Below, piece by piece: positions 50,001 to 62,524 of a stretch of 64,000 nt of DNA. This DNA is from Rhinolophus ferrumequinum (lineage: Eukaryota; Chordata; Mammalia; Chiroptera; Rhinolophidae). The notes under the pieces are model-generated. The model saw only the letters and a program-made list of their open reading frames with translations, was not told the origin of the DNA and made no database searches. Positions within the stretch are counted from its first letter, which is position 1, and every line of letters starts with the position of its first letter. Made by a program: the position numbers and the translations under genes. The DNA lies in the NCBI RefSeq assembly GCF_004115265.2, contig NC_046286.1:95857699-95921698 (forward strand). Reading direction: 5' to 3'.

Positions 50001-53000
50001 ATCATAAAGCTAGAAAGTAGAAGAGCTAGAATTTGAACCCAAGTCTACCTGAAATAATCACACTTTATGGTAGTTGGGAGCTGTAGTTAACTACTTTTCC
50101 ATCTCTATGCAGATGCAACATGATCATTCAAATCTTGAATTAACAAATGACAGGATTTAAACTTGTTTGTTAATTACTAGCCAATTCACAGAAACCTTTA
50201 ATACATATGTCCTTCTATTTCACATACACACACAAATTAGAAAATGGGTAGAAGGCAAGTTGCATGAGACTTTTCACGCTATAATGGAACTTTCCTTCTG
50301 GAGTACACGCTGGAGACATTCATTTTTCATGAGTTCCACATTTGGCTAGAGAAGAGAATCTCGAAATTAAGCCACCCCCTTTCTGGGCTTCTTCCTCACC
50401 TTACCATGTTCTTTCGCTTATATCCCCCGAGGTAACTGCTATAAACTTGTAAGCCCTGCCTTACAGAATTAGCAAAGAGTAGTTCTTCAAATTTTGTGTA
50501 ATGATTCCTCTTCATTTAATTCCTATACGTTCTCCTACAATTCTCACAGATATAAAACCAAAGCAATACAATTCAGTTCTGAAACTTTTGAGGGCCTACT
50601 CTAATAGTGCAAGAGACACAAAGATGAAGCAACATTCCTGCTGTCAGGCTCACAATCTACCATCACCTCATAATCTCTTCTACTCACTTTCTACCCCCAC
50701 CCTCATGTCTCTTAGAAAGCCAAAAGAGGGATGTAGAATACCAATTGTTTCATTGCCTTTGGCAAATCCTATTAATGTGACATTCATCCTTGTATCAGAG
50801 CAGTATAATCCTTTCAGTATGATACAAAAGGACCCTAGGGAGTATGCTTTCTCTTGCTTTAAAGAATGGTTTATAATTCTGAATACTAACAAGTTGGTTA
50901 GTAAGTCTTACATTGTTTTGATCAACTTCTAATAAAGTTTATTAGGAATAGAACTAATGCTTTATTCTTTGCACAAATACTATACCTGATGCTTCAATTG
51001 AGCTATTTCTTTTTGACACGAAGTTATTTCATTCTCGGCAAGTTTCCTTAAGTCTTCATTTTCATCTAAGAAACAAAGGCAGTAGGTTAAGTTTGCCTTG
51101 AATTGTCAATAGAATTCAAAGTCATAGTTTTATTGTTATTGTAGCTGAAGGGAAAAATAAAATGTCTTTCTTGTCCTTCTCATACTTACCATTAATTAGA
51201 AATAGCATTTGATGCATTAGTTTTCATAAGCATGTAGCTTTAAAAAAAACTTCTCTGATGACAGAAGCATAAATAAAATTAAAAAAGAATTTCTAAACAA
51301 AAATGTAAGCTACTAAACTTTTTCTATAATTCTACCTTCATGAAATATTCAAATTAATAAATATGCTTTTAGTTTTAGACAGTGCAACAAATAAATGCAC
51401 TGAGCTACGCAGACCAGAAGGGGAACAAAAGCTTCCATCAGTTAAACCAAAACTGAATTAAAAAGCAGAAAGTTACTTATTCTTCGTAAATATCTCATTA
51501 ATAAGCAGTATCCACCCAAATATTTAGACCCTACCTAATGTTTACAGAATGTTTACATGAAGCACTCCTCTCTCTCGGGCTTTATCCTAATTCTTATTTC
51601 ATCTTTGAGGTTTCATTTTTACCTTACAAATATACTTTCTCATTCCTCTAACCTATGGACCACATGCAACCTATGGAAAGGAGAAGGGGACATTTTTAAA
51701 GCTATTATAAATTGTGCTCTCTGTTGAAAGATCAAACTCTGAAAAAGTACCAGTTTGTATGTTTGTTCATTTATTAAGAACCAACTATGCTGGGAACTGG
51801 GAATGATAATATGTAAAGCAGGATTTTAGATAGTTTTAGTTTCTGTTAGGTAGAAGTTAGAAAATGTAGGAGGGAGGGAGGGGGTCCATAGTGCTTACAG
51901 AAAAACCTCATAAATAATTTTGATTAACTGCCTCTAGCCATGTATCTGTTTTTGCAAGGGATGAGGAGAGGGGGTCTGGAGCAAGATAGGGATCTGAGTC
52001 AACAGACCTCCACCTGGCTTAGGAGGTCACGCCCTCCCATGGAAGAGCATGCACCACCTTTTCCCACCAAATTATGTACCTCCTTCACCCCACCCAGCAA
52101 ACTATGTGAGTCCTCAGGACCAGGGGAGGGGGCCTGATAGGGCCTATGCCTCTCTCACCCACCTGGGCTAGGGAGTTCTCTTCCCTGAGCATGTATTATT
52201 AATAAACCCTGCTTGCATACTAACCAGCTTGCGTTAGCAAGAACAACATTTCCAATTTTCTAGGGGAGAAAAACTCAAAGAATAACAACCTAAAACACTA
52301 TGTGATTAAATATTAAGACAGTAGTAGCATGATTTTTTTTTTTGTTTTAGTTTATTTTGGGGATGGGCACAAAAAGCAAAAAGGATTAATTCAAGGGAGA
52401 GATGATAACAGCAAAATTAAGATAAGCAAAAAAAAAAAAAAAAAAAGATAAAGTGTTGGTGGAAAGGCAGGAAATTATTTTAGCAAGAATTTGGTACGGA
52501 AGAAATCTGGGTAAATGGAAAATGTGTTGAATCAGAAAAAAAGGAAAAATGAATCGTCGCCCTACTTCAATCACTAAGGATCTCTCAAAGGAACACACCA
52601 AACTTCTGTGAGTCTCCCTTATCTCAAGAATAAATTGAAAGATTTGAGCTGGATGATTTCTAAGTTCTGAAATGCAGTGTTCTGTAAGTCTAAGGAGATT
52701 GGAACTAAATTCTGGGGCAATTTAATTTACATAAACTATTAATTAAATTTCAGCCACCAGGGTCCCTGAAGAATACTCCAATTCATCCTCAACACTGATG
52801 CCAACGTTAATCTTTCTTTAAAAAGGTGTCACTTCTCTGCTTAAAAACATGTGCTAACGTCCCATGGTCTTTACCAGGTTCCTTGTCATGGAAGGTTCTT
52901 AACTGTCCTTCTGGTTTCAAGTTTTTATTACATTATCAACTCCAACACCTACTCTACGCTCCTGCCATTGTATCTCCCAATTTAATACTTTATCCTTACC

Positions 53001-54959
53001 GGTTACCTGTGCCTTCAATCCTTTCTCTTACACTAGCTGGCAACCTTCTGCCTATCCTTCAAAATCCATTAAATGCCAGTTTCTACTTTTTATAACACTC
53101 TGCTCTTTATTGCAGAAATTACAACAAAATAAACACCCACTTATATTTTTACTTCTTAAACATTTCTCTTCTTCACTAGGCTAGAAGCTCCTAAAAAGTA
53201 GTTCCATACTTTTTTTGGTAATTAGTGGTGTCTGACATATATTAAGAACTCAGGAGTTGCTGAATTATATTTTCTATTGTTTTTAAACTGTGTTACATTT
53301 TGCCTGCAACAATTTTCACATTCTGTTAAGTTCTCTATAGTTCAGTTTTTTTAAATACTTAACCCTTAAATCCATTTGGACTTTAAACTTGGCTTAAGCT
53401 ACGAAACCAATTTAATATTTCTCCAAAAGATTTTTCCTTAATTAATCCTGTTTTTACACTCTGGGCATCTGCCTTTTCTATTCAATCACTTAATTTAGAC
53501 TCTCCTTAACTCTCACTTTAGACTACTGCATTAGGTTTTGTTTTCCACGGCATCTTTATTCTCATTGCAGGTTGACTTCTAAACTACCACAAACCCAGTT
53601 TCCTGAGCAACAAAGCTATGTCTAACATTTACTCCAGAATCTAAAAGCTTCTGGGGGCTCCCTTCTGCCACCAGGATAAACTCAACCTTTTTAGATTAGT
53701 ATATGACACCCCCCCTTACAAAATGTTCCAACCTACCACTCCCCATCCTCTCCTCTCCCTTGGTTAACACAAAGTACAATGATTAAAAGAATGAGATTTG
53801 GAGTCATTAGGATCCAAAAATTCCATTCCTTAAAAGCTGTATATCCTAAGATGAGTTATTATGCCTCAGGTTTCTCTTGTGTCGCATGAGGCGGATAGTA
53901 CCTACTTCAGTTTGTTATGTGAACTGGATGAGTTAATACCTAAAGAAAGCTAAGCAAAGTCTGGAGTATGGTAAAGGATCAATAAAAGTTAAAGTATTAT
54001 ATCCTTCAAAGGTGGGCCTTTATCCTTGCACAAGACCTTTCCAACAAGTTCTCCTTGCTCTCCTAGGTCTTTACTCACACATCTGTTCTCACTTTTCAGC
54101 TGTATTATAATTAATTCTCTCTCCCCAGATTGTGAACTCTATAGGTGTGCTACTCAATGTGTGGCCAATGGACCACCAGCAGCTTGGCATCCCTGGGAGC
54201 TTATAGAAATGCAGAAACTTAGGACCCTTCCAGATTTGAATGCACACTCATCGCTTGGGAAACTTGTTAAAAATACGTTTCTAAGTCTCAGATTCTGAGT
54301 CATATGTCTGGTTTTATCACGCACCTCTCGACACCACTGCAGGTGGTCCCTTTGCCACACTTTGAGAAGCGCTGCTGGAACCCCTATCAGGGACAGTGCC
54401 TTATTTGTCCTTGGTGAGCTAATGATCTGTCCCTGAATACTCAATCAATAAACGTGAACTTAAGTTCTGTAAAAGGGGGCGGGTCACTGTGTCAAGGGAA
54501 CACAAAGACTTAAACAGGAGACCATGAGCTCAAAACGCACATGATACTTTGACCTCTGATCCAAACCAAAAAAGGTTGCAACTGAGTAAAGAGCTTCAAA
54601 CTCGGGAAGAGTGTAGACACCCGACCAGCTGCTTAGTGAAAAGGCAAATGAAGAGTCAAGAATCTGCTTTGAATCCCGCTTCCCTGGGCCCTGCCCTTAC
54701 CATGCAGCAAGTGCTCGGTTTCCTGCAGCTCCTGCTCCTTCTCGCTTAGCAGCTTGGCTACCGCCACCAGCTCAGCACCCCTGAACTGCAACTGGGATTC
54801 AGACCCTGCCTGGCGCTCCAGGTAGGTCCGCAAGGGCCCGCCGCGGGCGAACAGCTCCTCCAGCTGCGGAGTACCGCAGCTTACGTATCGGCGAGCCGGG
54901 CCAATAGTCCGGCGAGTCCAAAGACAGCGAGCAACACTCAACAGAAGGCGGGACCGCAT
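43838..54959 (-). CDS. MTRF1L: Mitochondrial release factor 1-like (mtRF1a), whole gene span
   Basis: Class I peptide-chain release factor of mitochondria; it reads UAA and UAG and releases the finished chain from the mitoribosome. Seven coding exons join as 54,959-54,701; 51,065-50,986; 49,127-48,944; 48,449-48,286; 46,810-46,693; 44,919-44,783; 44,038-43,838, giving 1,143 nt and 380 residues, the same length as the human protein. Residues 1-30 are Arg-rich without acidic residues, fitting a mitochondrial import sequence. The stop-codon reading motif PKT is at 206-208 and the catalytic GGQ at 250-252 (SGAGGQHVN); HEMK1 methylates this Gln in the family. All borders are AG/GT and the frame is continuous. 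Start chosen at 54,959 because the protein then matches human MRSR... Confidence 0.97.
44235..44370. repeat. MIR SINE in MTRF1L intron 6
   Basis: Reads 'tgctctgtgacttcaggcaa' and 'gtttccccatctgtaaaata', the most conserved MIR segment. Confidence 0.85.
44783..44919 (-). CDS. MTRF1L: MTRF1L exon 6
   Basis: 137 nt (2 + 45 codons), acceptor ATTCAG|GTGTT, donor CAG|GTAAAA. Encodes [20 protein letters not shown] then [14 protein letters not shown]..., the helical segment after the GGQ loop. Confidence 0.96.
45612..46143 (+). mobile_element. Foldback mariner in MTRF1L intron 5
   Basis: Tips CGAGGTGTGATCAAAATATA (left) and the complement of TGAGGTGTGATCAGAAAATA (right), with TA at the outer left. 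The left arm (45,612-45,766) is an inverted copy of the right arm (45,982-46,143) over about 155 bp, far beyond the usual 30-bp mariner repeats. Between and into the right arm, a plus-strand frame reads [20 protein letters not shown] through KNCFRKWQE, the C-terminal catalytic part of an irritans-like mariner transposase; the HHDNAP motif lies just upstream in another frame. The N-terminal half is absent. Non-functional. Confidence 0.85.
46693..46810 (-). CDS. MTRF1L: MTRF1L exon 5: GGQ catalytic loop
   Basis: 118 nt, acceptor TGTAG|ATTAAT, donor ACAG|GTACGT. Encodes [20 protein letters not shown] then [19 protein letters not shown](G). The GGQ tripeptide enters the peptidyl transferase centre to hydrolyse peptidyl-tRNA. 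Confidence 0.97.
48286..48449 (-). CDS. MTRF1L: MTRF1L exon 4: stop-codon recognition
   Basis: 164 nt, acceptor TTCAAG|GTGGCC, donor GAG|GTAAGG. Encodes [20 protein letters not shown], then [20 protein letters not shown] and [17 protein letters not shown] is the P-x-T motif that distinguishes RF1-type factors; the motif is intact. Confidence 0.97.
48944..49127 (-). CDS. MTRF1L: MTRF1L exon 3
   Basis: 184 nt, acceptor TTTACAG|ATTATC, donor ATAG|GTCAGT. Encodes [20 protein letters not shown] and [20 protein letters not shown] onward. The first GGQ here (AGVGGQEAM) belongs to the conserved family core and is not the catalytic loop. Confidence 0.97.
49590..50050. repeat. Two MIR/L2-like fragments in MTRF1L intron 2
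   Basis: 49,590-49,750 reads 'tccaattccttcattttata' and 'gaggttaagtgacttattaa'. 49,845-50,050 reads 'gacaggcactctgctaagca' and 'agagctagaatttgaaccca'. Both are ancient MIR-type text. Confidence 0.7.
50986..51065 (-). CDS. MTRF1L: MTRF1L exon 2
   Basis: 80 nt (2 + 26 codons), acceptor TCTTAG|ATGAAA, donor CAG|GTATAG. Encodes (D)[20 protein letters not shown] and AQLKHQ, part of the N-terminal helical domain. Too short for a simple open-frame search; the donor is weaker than its neighbours. Confidence 0.94.
51935..52240 (+). repeat. Possible LTR fragment in MTRF1L intron 1
   Basis: GC-richer block ending with AATAAA followed by CCCTGCTTGCATACT, like the R-U5 part of a retroviral LTR. No partner LTR or internal region is visible. 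Family unknown, broken fossil. Confidence 0.4.
52425..52447 (+). repeat. Poly(A) tract
   Basis: A run of about 20 A residues in MTRF1L intron 1. No retroposed body is clear beside it. Confidence 0.7.
52780..53260 (+). repeat. L2 LINE 3' region in MTRF1L intron 1
   Basis: Diverged L2 wording: 'aaaaaggtgtcacttctctg', 'cactctgctctttattgcag' and 'aggctagaagctcctaaaa'. Confidence 0.65.
53770..54010. repeat. MIR SINE in MTRF1L intron 1
   Basis: Diverged MIR: 'gaatgagatttggagtcatt', 'gataatacc'-like region at 53,895-53,905, and 'gctaagcaaagtctggagta'. Confidence 0.6.
54138..54400 (-). repeat. MER5-type hAT pieces in MTRF1L intron 1
   Basis: 54,145-54,235 ('ggaccaccagcagcttggca', 'ctgggagcttatagaaatgc') and 54,240-54,380 ('ttgggaaacttgttaaaaat', 'cacactttgagaagcgctg') both resemble MER5A/B in the same orientation, possibly two pieces or one with internal rearrangement. 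Confidence 0.65.
54701..54959 (-). CDS. MTRF1L: MTRF1L exon 1: mitochondrial targeting and N-terminal domain
   Basis: 259 nt (86 codons + 1), donor CATG|GTAAGG. Starts [20 protein letters not shown], followed by [20 protein letters not shown] and ends LQETEHLLH. The first 33 residues carry many Arg and no Asp/Glu, as expected of a cleaved presequence. The ATG sits in the CpG-rich promoter block. Confidence 0.96.
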
Positions 54960-55290
54960 CCCTAAGCCGCGACTGCTGAGGCTGGCTAAAACCGGAAGTT
55001 TGGAACAGAGCGAGTCTCGCGATACTGAGCGGAATTTGGAGAGTTCGGCGAGAGCTGGCCGAGCTCCGCCCAGTGCACGCGCTAGTTTTAAAGGGCCTCC
55101 CGGAAGCCTCGGAGGGAACTTCCGGCCAAGTATTTAAATCCCTCAGTATTCGCAGAGGCCGGAAGTTGAGTGAGCAGATCGGAAAGCGGTGAGGGGCGGG
55201 TCCGGAGACTCTGGGCTCCTCTAAACGCTGGGTCAGAACGTCTTCTTGAGGTGCCAGGTCGGTGTGTTGGGCCGGAAGGAGAAACCTGCA
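54960..55290 (-). promoter_or_regulatory. MTRF1L: MTRF1L promoter, ETS and TCTCGCGA motifs
   Basis: Small CpG-rich region without TATA box. GGAA/TTCC ETS (GABP-type) cores occur at 54,991-54,999 (ACCGGAAGT), about 55,116-55,124 (ACTTCCGG), about 55,158-55,167 (GGCCGGAAGT) and about 55,270-55,278. A TCTCGCGA palindrome (ZBTB33-type motif) is at 55,015-55,022. GABP-rich, TATA-less promoters are common for nuclear genes of mitochondrial proteins. Confidence 0.6.
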
Positions 55291-56000
55291 GGTTCCCACT
55301 GTGTTTTCTGAGGTCGAGGATGGGTTTCCCAAGCACTGAATGAGGATTTCAAGTACCACAGTGAAGGGCAGGCTATTCGCTACATGGGCTGAGGTCACAG
55401 CTAGGAAAGTGCCAGTGCCAGCCTGGTTTTTCGTCCCCAAGAGTTAATTGTAGGATAGGTATCACTTTGTGTTTACTCCTCTTCCTTTTTTCCTGCTCAT
55501 GTTTCTTTTTTCGACGGTGGGCAAGGCTCATGTTAATCAGGACGTGACAAGTGTACTCGAAGGCAACCACCGAGTGATTTCGCTGTATCTGCTTTCCTGC
55601 CCTTTATCGGCCATGTAACTTACTTATTCTCGGATAACTTCCTTGCCGCGTCTCCTGCCTGACCATTTGCACTTACTCCTAAATTATCATTAGCTGCTTT
55701 TTAAAGAGGCTGAGGGATTCCATGTGCCAGTAAACCACGGAGGAGCAAAGCCTTCAGAGCCCCGCCCCCGGTGGTACAACCGCCATCCTTCCCCCAAGAA
55801 CTCAAGATAGTGGGTCGGTGCCAAGAATACTCAAGTTTATTGCTTTAATGCTTTGCTTTATTCAACAGGCCTTTTCACAGCCCACCAGAGGAATGGATAT
55901 GGGGGAATATATGCAACCAAGACAGATCTAGCGGGTGAGAGGGCTGAGCACTCAATCTGGGAACTCCCACTATCTGATTTGAACAAGCTCTACTAAGTGC
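55291..56000. other. DNA between MTRF1L promoter and RGS17 3' end
   Basis: No supported gene. Two minus-strand AATAAA motifs lie at about 55,835-55,860 and could end the RGS17 transcript, though nearer ones (about 56,574 and 56,771) are also possible. Open frames running into MTRF1L exon 1 in other frames are accidental. Confidence 0.4.
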
Positions 56001-58462
56001 TGTTTTCACTGTTGAGAGCTGAAATACTGAAAAAACTTGTAATTTATTCTTTTTAAAAAATCAAATGGTAAAATACAGGAGCCCTTGACAACGTCAAGTC
56101 ATCCTTAAGTCATCTAATCAAAACTGTTGAGGTTAAGTATAAAATTCTTAGAAAATGAGCTTACATTCCTCTATTCATTTCTTAGCTCTTCATACAAATG
56201 CAAAGTGAGGTGGAAGAATGACGCGGCTCTCCCAATACAGAATACAAACAAAAATAGGCTTTGCTATTTTAAAACCTCCAACTAATTACCTGAATTCTTC
56301 CTCTCACTTTGTAGTACGCCTATGTGTATTCAAGCCACATTACTCTATAAAATGGTTTTGCTTTAAGATAGTGGTGGAAACCCACTTTAATTCTGATCCA
56401 GTATAAAACAGGACTGATCAAGTTGTTTATTTATCACTATTAGAAACAGTTATTTCCCAAGTCTAAACTCAACTTTTAATTGTTTATTTAATCATAAAAA
56501 TGGTGGGAGTCATTTGAACTCGACGTGATAAATTTCTCAGCTGAATTCTCAAAACAAGTCATTTCAAGAATATACTTTATTATTCTAAAAGGTGCAAAAT
56601 GTAATAAGCAATAACCTTATAGAACAATGTAAAGAATCCAGCCAGGAATTATTTTTCCTCAGATGGATAAGCAATTTCAGTAATATAAATAAGTGTACCT
56701 TTTTCTCTTACAATAAGTGTTAACACCAATGAGGAAACAGTAACTTGTCTAAGGATATATTGGTGGATTCTTTATTAATTCAAAACATTTTTAAAAGTCG
56801 GTATAATGCATGTGCATTTTACAATAATATCCATAGGTTTACACAATATAGTCAAATGAAAACAGCTGTAATTTGATTTACTTTGAAAACTAAAATTTAC
56901 ATAGTTTGAGACTTCTGAGTTTTCTCACATTGTCATGCTCAAATTCTGTTACATGTTGAAAATTCTAGCATTTTCAGGAAGTCTATTGTACATAGGTAAA
57001 TTGATAAAAAAGACTCAAGGAAAGGGGAATAAAAACCAAACCAACTTAAATTCAAGGAAAAGTAATTTGGATTATCTATTCCATTTGTAAGTACCTACAG
57101 TTATTCTCGAATTGCAAAATAACTAAGCATGGTATCTCTTAAGTTGTATTCGTGCATTCAAAATGTCTTTATGGTCCACTAATAAATATCTGTGGAGTCG
57201 AAAATAAGGATATAGATTATTAAGCACAATGAACATGGTAGTAAAAAATTACACATGTTCAATATGATAAATTGTACAGACCCAAACACATTGAATTTTT
57301 TTTAATATTTAGCAAACATCCTAAAATTATGTACGAGAGAAACACTGTACTTATGACATAAATTAAAGCAAGGGAGAAAAATCAAGTCTTTCACATTATT
57401 TCAATATTCACTGTCCATTGTTCAGTGGAGGGCAATATAGAAAATGATTATCAATTTAAATAACCCATTATGACAATTAGTAATACTAACATCTTTACTA
57501 CCAAGAGATGTAGAGGATTAAAGTAATTATACAGGTAGTTCAAAGGAAAAAAAATTCACTTTCACCTCCATTAAGTGAATATTCAAGCCAACACTGTTTT
57601 GAAGTTGCATTTTCCAATTTCATTTTCCAATTCATTGTATTTTCTTCATAGTATTTGTTAGCAATCATTTAGTGGAGCCGTATATTATTGCTGGTGAATT
57701 TGCCCATAATTTCTTTTAGTTCAGTGTAAATGTCCAGTAAAGTTACCTCGAATATGACCTCTTAAAAAATCTATTATTTTCTGGAGGAGAAACCTAACAA
57801 ACACTACCTCAGCCAAGTCAGCATCCACAGTGATAAGTCATGGTGATGGTATGTACCTTTGCTATTATCATGTGATATAAACTCTGTGGTCTTGCTTCTA
57901 AAAACCAGTAACACCTGTCTAAACATGGAAAAACAGCACACAAATTCCAGTTGAAGGACATTTTACAAAATAACTAGACAAGTACTCAAATCTGTCAAGA
58001 TCATCAAAAACAAGAAAATTTTGAGAAACTGTCACAGCTAATAGGACCCTAAAGAGACGTGATGACTAAATATAATGTAGTGACTTGAATGGAATCCTGG
58101 AATAGGAAATGGACGTTAGGTAAAAGCTAAGGGAATCTGAATGAAGTATAGCCTTAATAATGCATCAATACTGGTTAATTGTGATAAATATCTCATGAGT
58201 GTGTTAATACATGGAACCTCTTTGCACTACCTTTGCAATTACTGTGTAAATCCAAAACTATCCAAAAATAAAACTAATGAAAAAATTTTACAAACACACA
58301 AATACCTTTTCTTTTATTTTCATATTTTCGTGGCAAAATTATTTTAAATATCATACTGCTCTAATATTAAAAAGAATGCTTTCTTTCTATTCCTTGTCAA
58401 TAGCAATGTTTCTAACGGCCAATTTCTTGAAACTTCATTTTAGTTCTACACCCACATATTTA

Positions 58463-58470
58463 TTTGGCAA
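58463..58470 (-). promoter_or_regulatory. RGS17: miR-182 8-mer seed site, distal
   Basis: TTGCCAAA on the minus strand, full 8-mer match to miR-182-5p (seed UUGGCAA plus A1). Lies about 4.7 kb into the presumed 3' UTR. A 7-mer site (TTGCCAA) is also at 60,284-60,290. Confidence 0.4.
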
Positions 58471-61400
58471 GTTACTTGATATTTATATTCTTCCATTTCT
58501 TGAGAATGTTGTTTTATTTCCCTTGGAAATAAAATTTTTAAATGATTTATTTAAAATTTAAACCTACAATTTTATATACACAAACACACACACATCTATC
58601 TATCTATATCTACGTGTGTGATTATTTCTTGATTATAGATTCAGGGTGATGTTAGTGAACTGAAAACAGTGATTTTGAATCATATTATTGAACAAAGCAA
58701 TAATATTTAGTGTTGCATCTTAAAAGAAGCTTGATTATATGTTCTTGGATGAATAAATCACATAGTTTAAGGTATGGTTTGAAAAAATATGGGAAAAGTG
58801 CTTTAAAATTGCATTTAATACATACATTCTTGAACAATGGGAATTATTGATGGAGAACTTTGATAAAATAATAAAATATGTAACAATATATGTAACACTA
58901 CTCTTTCCTTGTTTATTTATTTCTCATGGCCATCTGTAAATTAATATATTCCTCATTTAAAGATAAGTAAACTGTCTCAGGATAAATGATTTGTCCCAAG
59001 TCACATAGGACAGAAATGTAATTTGAAATCAAATTTACACTTAAAGCCTCATATTTGGAAATAAAACTTAACAAAACAATCTGTGTGCATTATTGTGTGT
59101 TGCAACGATACTATTAAAAGTGTTGCAGGGAAGATTGGAAGCAAGTTTTTGGTATGTTTTATTGAATATTTGCAGTTGTAGCAAGTGAGGAATAGCTAAA
59201 ATTTTTACATTGAGTACTCTTTCCCCAGGAGAACAAGCATTTTATATTGGTCAGGAATTCGTAAAGAACTGAAAGAGCGTGAAAATGTGTTTGCAAAAAT
59301 ATACTTTGAAAATTGCCATAACTGTCAATATAAATACACAGGCAGGGAAATTTTCTGGAAATGTCTTTACCACCTTTCAAAAAATTTGCCAGTGCATCCA
59401 GCTCAAAGTTTTAAAAATTCATGTTTGATAGGATTCTATTTATAGGTGTTTTAGATCTCAGAAATTTTAGGTAGCTTTCAAAAGAGTTCTTATTTTCTGA
59501 TTGTATTTTAAATTTTTTCCTTGAATACTTATTCCTCGATGCATCTGACATATTGTATTTCTACAGGTATAATTTGTCAAAATTACAATGTGAATTTTTT
59601 TCAATATAAGGTAAAAGTGTATAGAAAATATAGATAAAAATCAAAATTAAGAATCTGGTATTATTTTAAATCAGCTTAATGGGATGGAAATGTATTTTTG
59701 CCCCTAGTAAACATTTTTTAACTATTTCTATAGTCCTTTTGCAAAACTGAACTATCAGGTAAAAATATGATTAATAACACACATTTCATTCTGTAAATTA
59801 GAACATAGGCAGCATTGAAGATACTAATAAACACTCCATGCACCATGACCAAATATCAGAACTGGTCATCCTATGTACAGATTTTAAGATTTAAATAAAA
59901 AGAAAAAGAGAGCGACCACATTATGGTCTTGATTTTTGCACTTCATAACATTAATATCAAAATTGTGTTTTGCTATTGTTCATATGCCAGTGCACCTACT
60001 GTGCTTAGAGCTGCCCTGTAACACTGGGCACATCTGTGTTACCTTGGGTAACATAATAATTATCCAGAGTAAAAGAAGTGTCATCCATTCATTATTATTG
60101 TGATCTATGTACAAGAACCATCTGTGAAGAAATCTGGCTCTCTAATTTATTTCTATATGTTTATATATAATCTATATCCTCCTCTTTCCATTATAGATAT
60201 ATCTGAAGTTAGGCACTATAGAAAGAGCTTTAACCTCTTTCTGTGTGCATTAGCAGATTCTAATACTAGTATACAAAGATACCTTGGCAATCTGAAACAC
60301 AAAGTATGTATACCTTCTAAAGTGCTAATTTTTCCTCAAGGAGGAATTTACTCACTAGGAAAAATCTAATTCTACCTAAACAAATATTGTGCTCTTGGAA
60401 TGGTAGCATAGACACCATTTGAGGGGTTTTTGTTGTTTTTGTTTATTATAGCTCTGAAATTAAAACTGAAGGAATTATGCCATACTTCAAAAATTGGTAG
60501 AGATGCAAATATACAGAAAATTTAAACATTTTTAAGTGAGAAACCCTCTCCTCCCTCTGAAATAGGAATTTAGCACAGAATGCTCACATAGCAGTTACCA
60601 ACATCTGATGTGTAAATCTGCTCTAGAATCACTCTCAGTTCAACTTCCTAATCAGGTTTTAAAAAGATATACTAACTTCAAAATCTGTATTCTACAAATG
60701 CCCAGGTTAGAGATTAGGACTCTTTATAAGGCCCTTATCTTTTACATTTGGTAAAATACAATATTAAAAGTATTGTCAAACAGACAATTCATCTAATAGT
60801 CCAAAGTATCTTATAAAGATAACTTATGACTAGCAGGTCACCATCATATATAGTAACAACAAGAATATAAAGTCTACACTTAAAAAGATTGATGCATGCG
60901 GTGTGTCATAGTATATTACATATTTTCTAGTCATGTGCACCAATTTATTGTGCTTCCAACACAGCAACAAGTATGATATTACAACATATAGGTGTATACA
61001 TCATAGTAGCATAATAAACTCAATTGTAATCAAGAAAAAAATTAAATAATTCAGGAACAATATAACTTCACAATAGAAGTGATGATTCTTTTAGCTTTTC
61101 TTCACTCTTTAGGAAAAAAAATAATGACTTTTTGTAAACATCTTCATAGCTATCCTTTTTCAACATATTACTGAAAACTATTATTCAAATAGTAAATATC
61201 TAATTGACAGGGATAATGTATTTCTTAACACACTAACACTTTCAGACAAAAACAGGCATTTGTTAAAAGAAATTATTATAAATATTTTCTATCCTGTATG
61301 TTCAGTACATTTTCATAAATACGTATTTAAAAGTGCTGATTATGATAGGATAGTCAGCAACGCCAGTGTAAACAGAACATTTGTTTTCTACTCTGCAAAC

Positions 61401-62524
61401 TTTTTTTAAAATCCCATTTTGTCAAACACTGCAACAGTTAAAATATTTGCATAGGGAATAGATAATAGCCCTTTTAATCATATCTCCTGAATTTTATACA
61501 AATTAGAAAATCAAATTGACTTAAAAAACAATCCTTAAAATGTTTTAAATTTATGGAAAAAGAAACTTATGATGTCAACCTTTCAAGTAAAATAAATTTA
61601 TAAAAGAAAACCCCAAACTTGTTTATTTAATGTTTAATAAATTAAAAAATGAGAGGTAGTTAAAAAATGAGAAAGAAAACCTATAATTTTAATATCATCC
61701 TTAATATAAGGCCAGTATTCTCAGTGGATATAAATATTTTTAAAACTTCCATTTTAGGTTATTCAATATTATATTTATTAAGATTAAGATTAAAAAAATA
61801 GCCTCCAGGGGATATTAATATTCAAATGTAACACTTTGATATAAATATGACACTGACTTTTGTGTGTGTTTGCACGATAGGATACTGTTTTCTTGAATGT
61901 CAAAAGAACATGCCAATGCCAGGCAAGTATTTTGTCTTAAAGATTTAGTGGTACTTATAAAAAATAATATGGCAGCTGGAAGATTTGAGCACTGCACTGC
62001 CTTTCAATTGTGGATGAGAATAGTTTAAAAATAAGTAGTTCTTAAGATACTACGTGAAAACAGTTAAGGTCTGAAGTAGAGAAGTATGTTCTTCATAACC
62101 GTTATAAAACTTTTCTTGGTTAAAAACTTAGCTTTGCATTGGCTTTCACTTTCAAGGAAAATATGCCACAGGACAGATGCTTTTCATCAAAATGTTTTAT
62201 GATGCTACATGTAGGCATTCCTTTATTAAATCCTTTCTTTATATTCCAAAACTAAGTTGTCAAGCCTATTACTATTTTTTTCTCACTAAAGTACATACTT
62301 TACACAACTGTTTGAGAACTGGAGAGCCAGTCTTTTAATAAATTACTTACAGTTTGGACATGTGATATATACACAAATTCATTTTCTTCTATTACAATTA
62401 AAAACAATATCATTTTCTGATTTGTCATTAAGATAGAATATCTTCAGATTATTTTGTGCTTATTTTTTCTCTTTTCGTCTTACTACTTTTTACACAACAA
62501 ACTTCTGTAATGAAAATGCCACAG

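Noticed and set aside
50501-50932. 143-codon plus-strand open frame in MTRF1L intron 2
   Set aside because: No domain or splice support, ordinary intron composition. Probably chance.
54799-55440. 213-codon open frame on the minus strand
   Set aside because: It overlaps MTRF1L exon 1 in another frame and runs through the CpG-rich promoter; no domain, and the MTRF1L frame matches the known protein.
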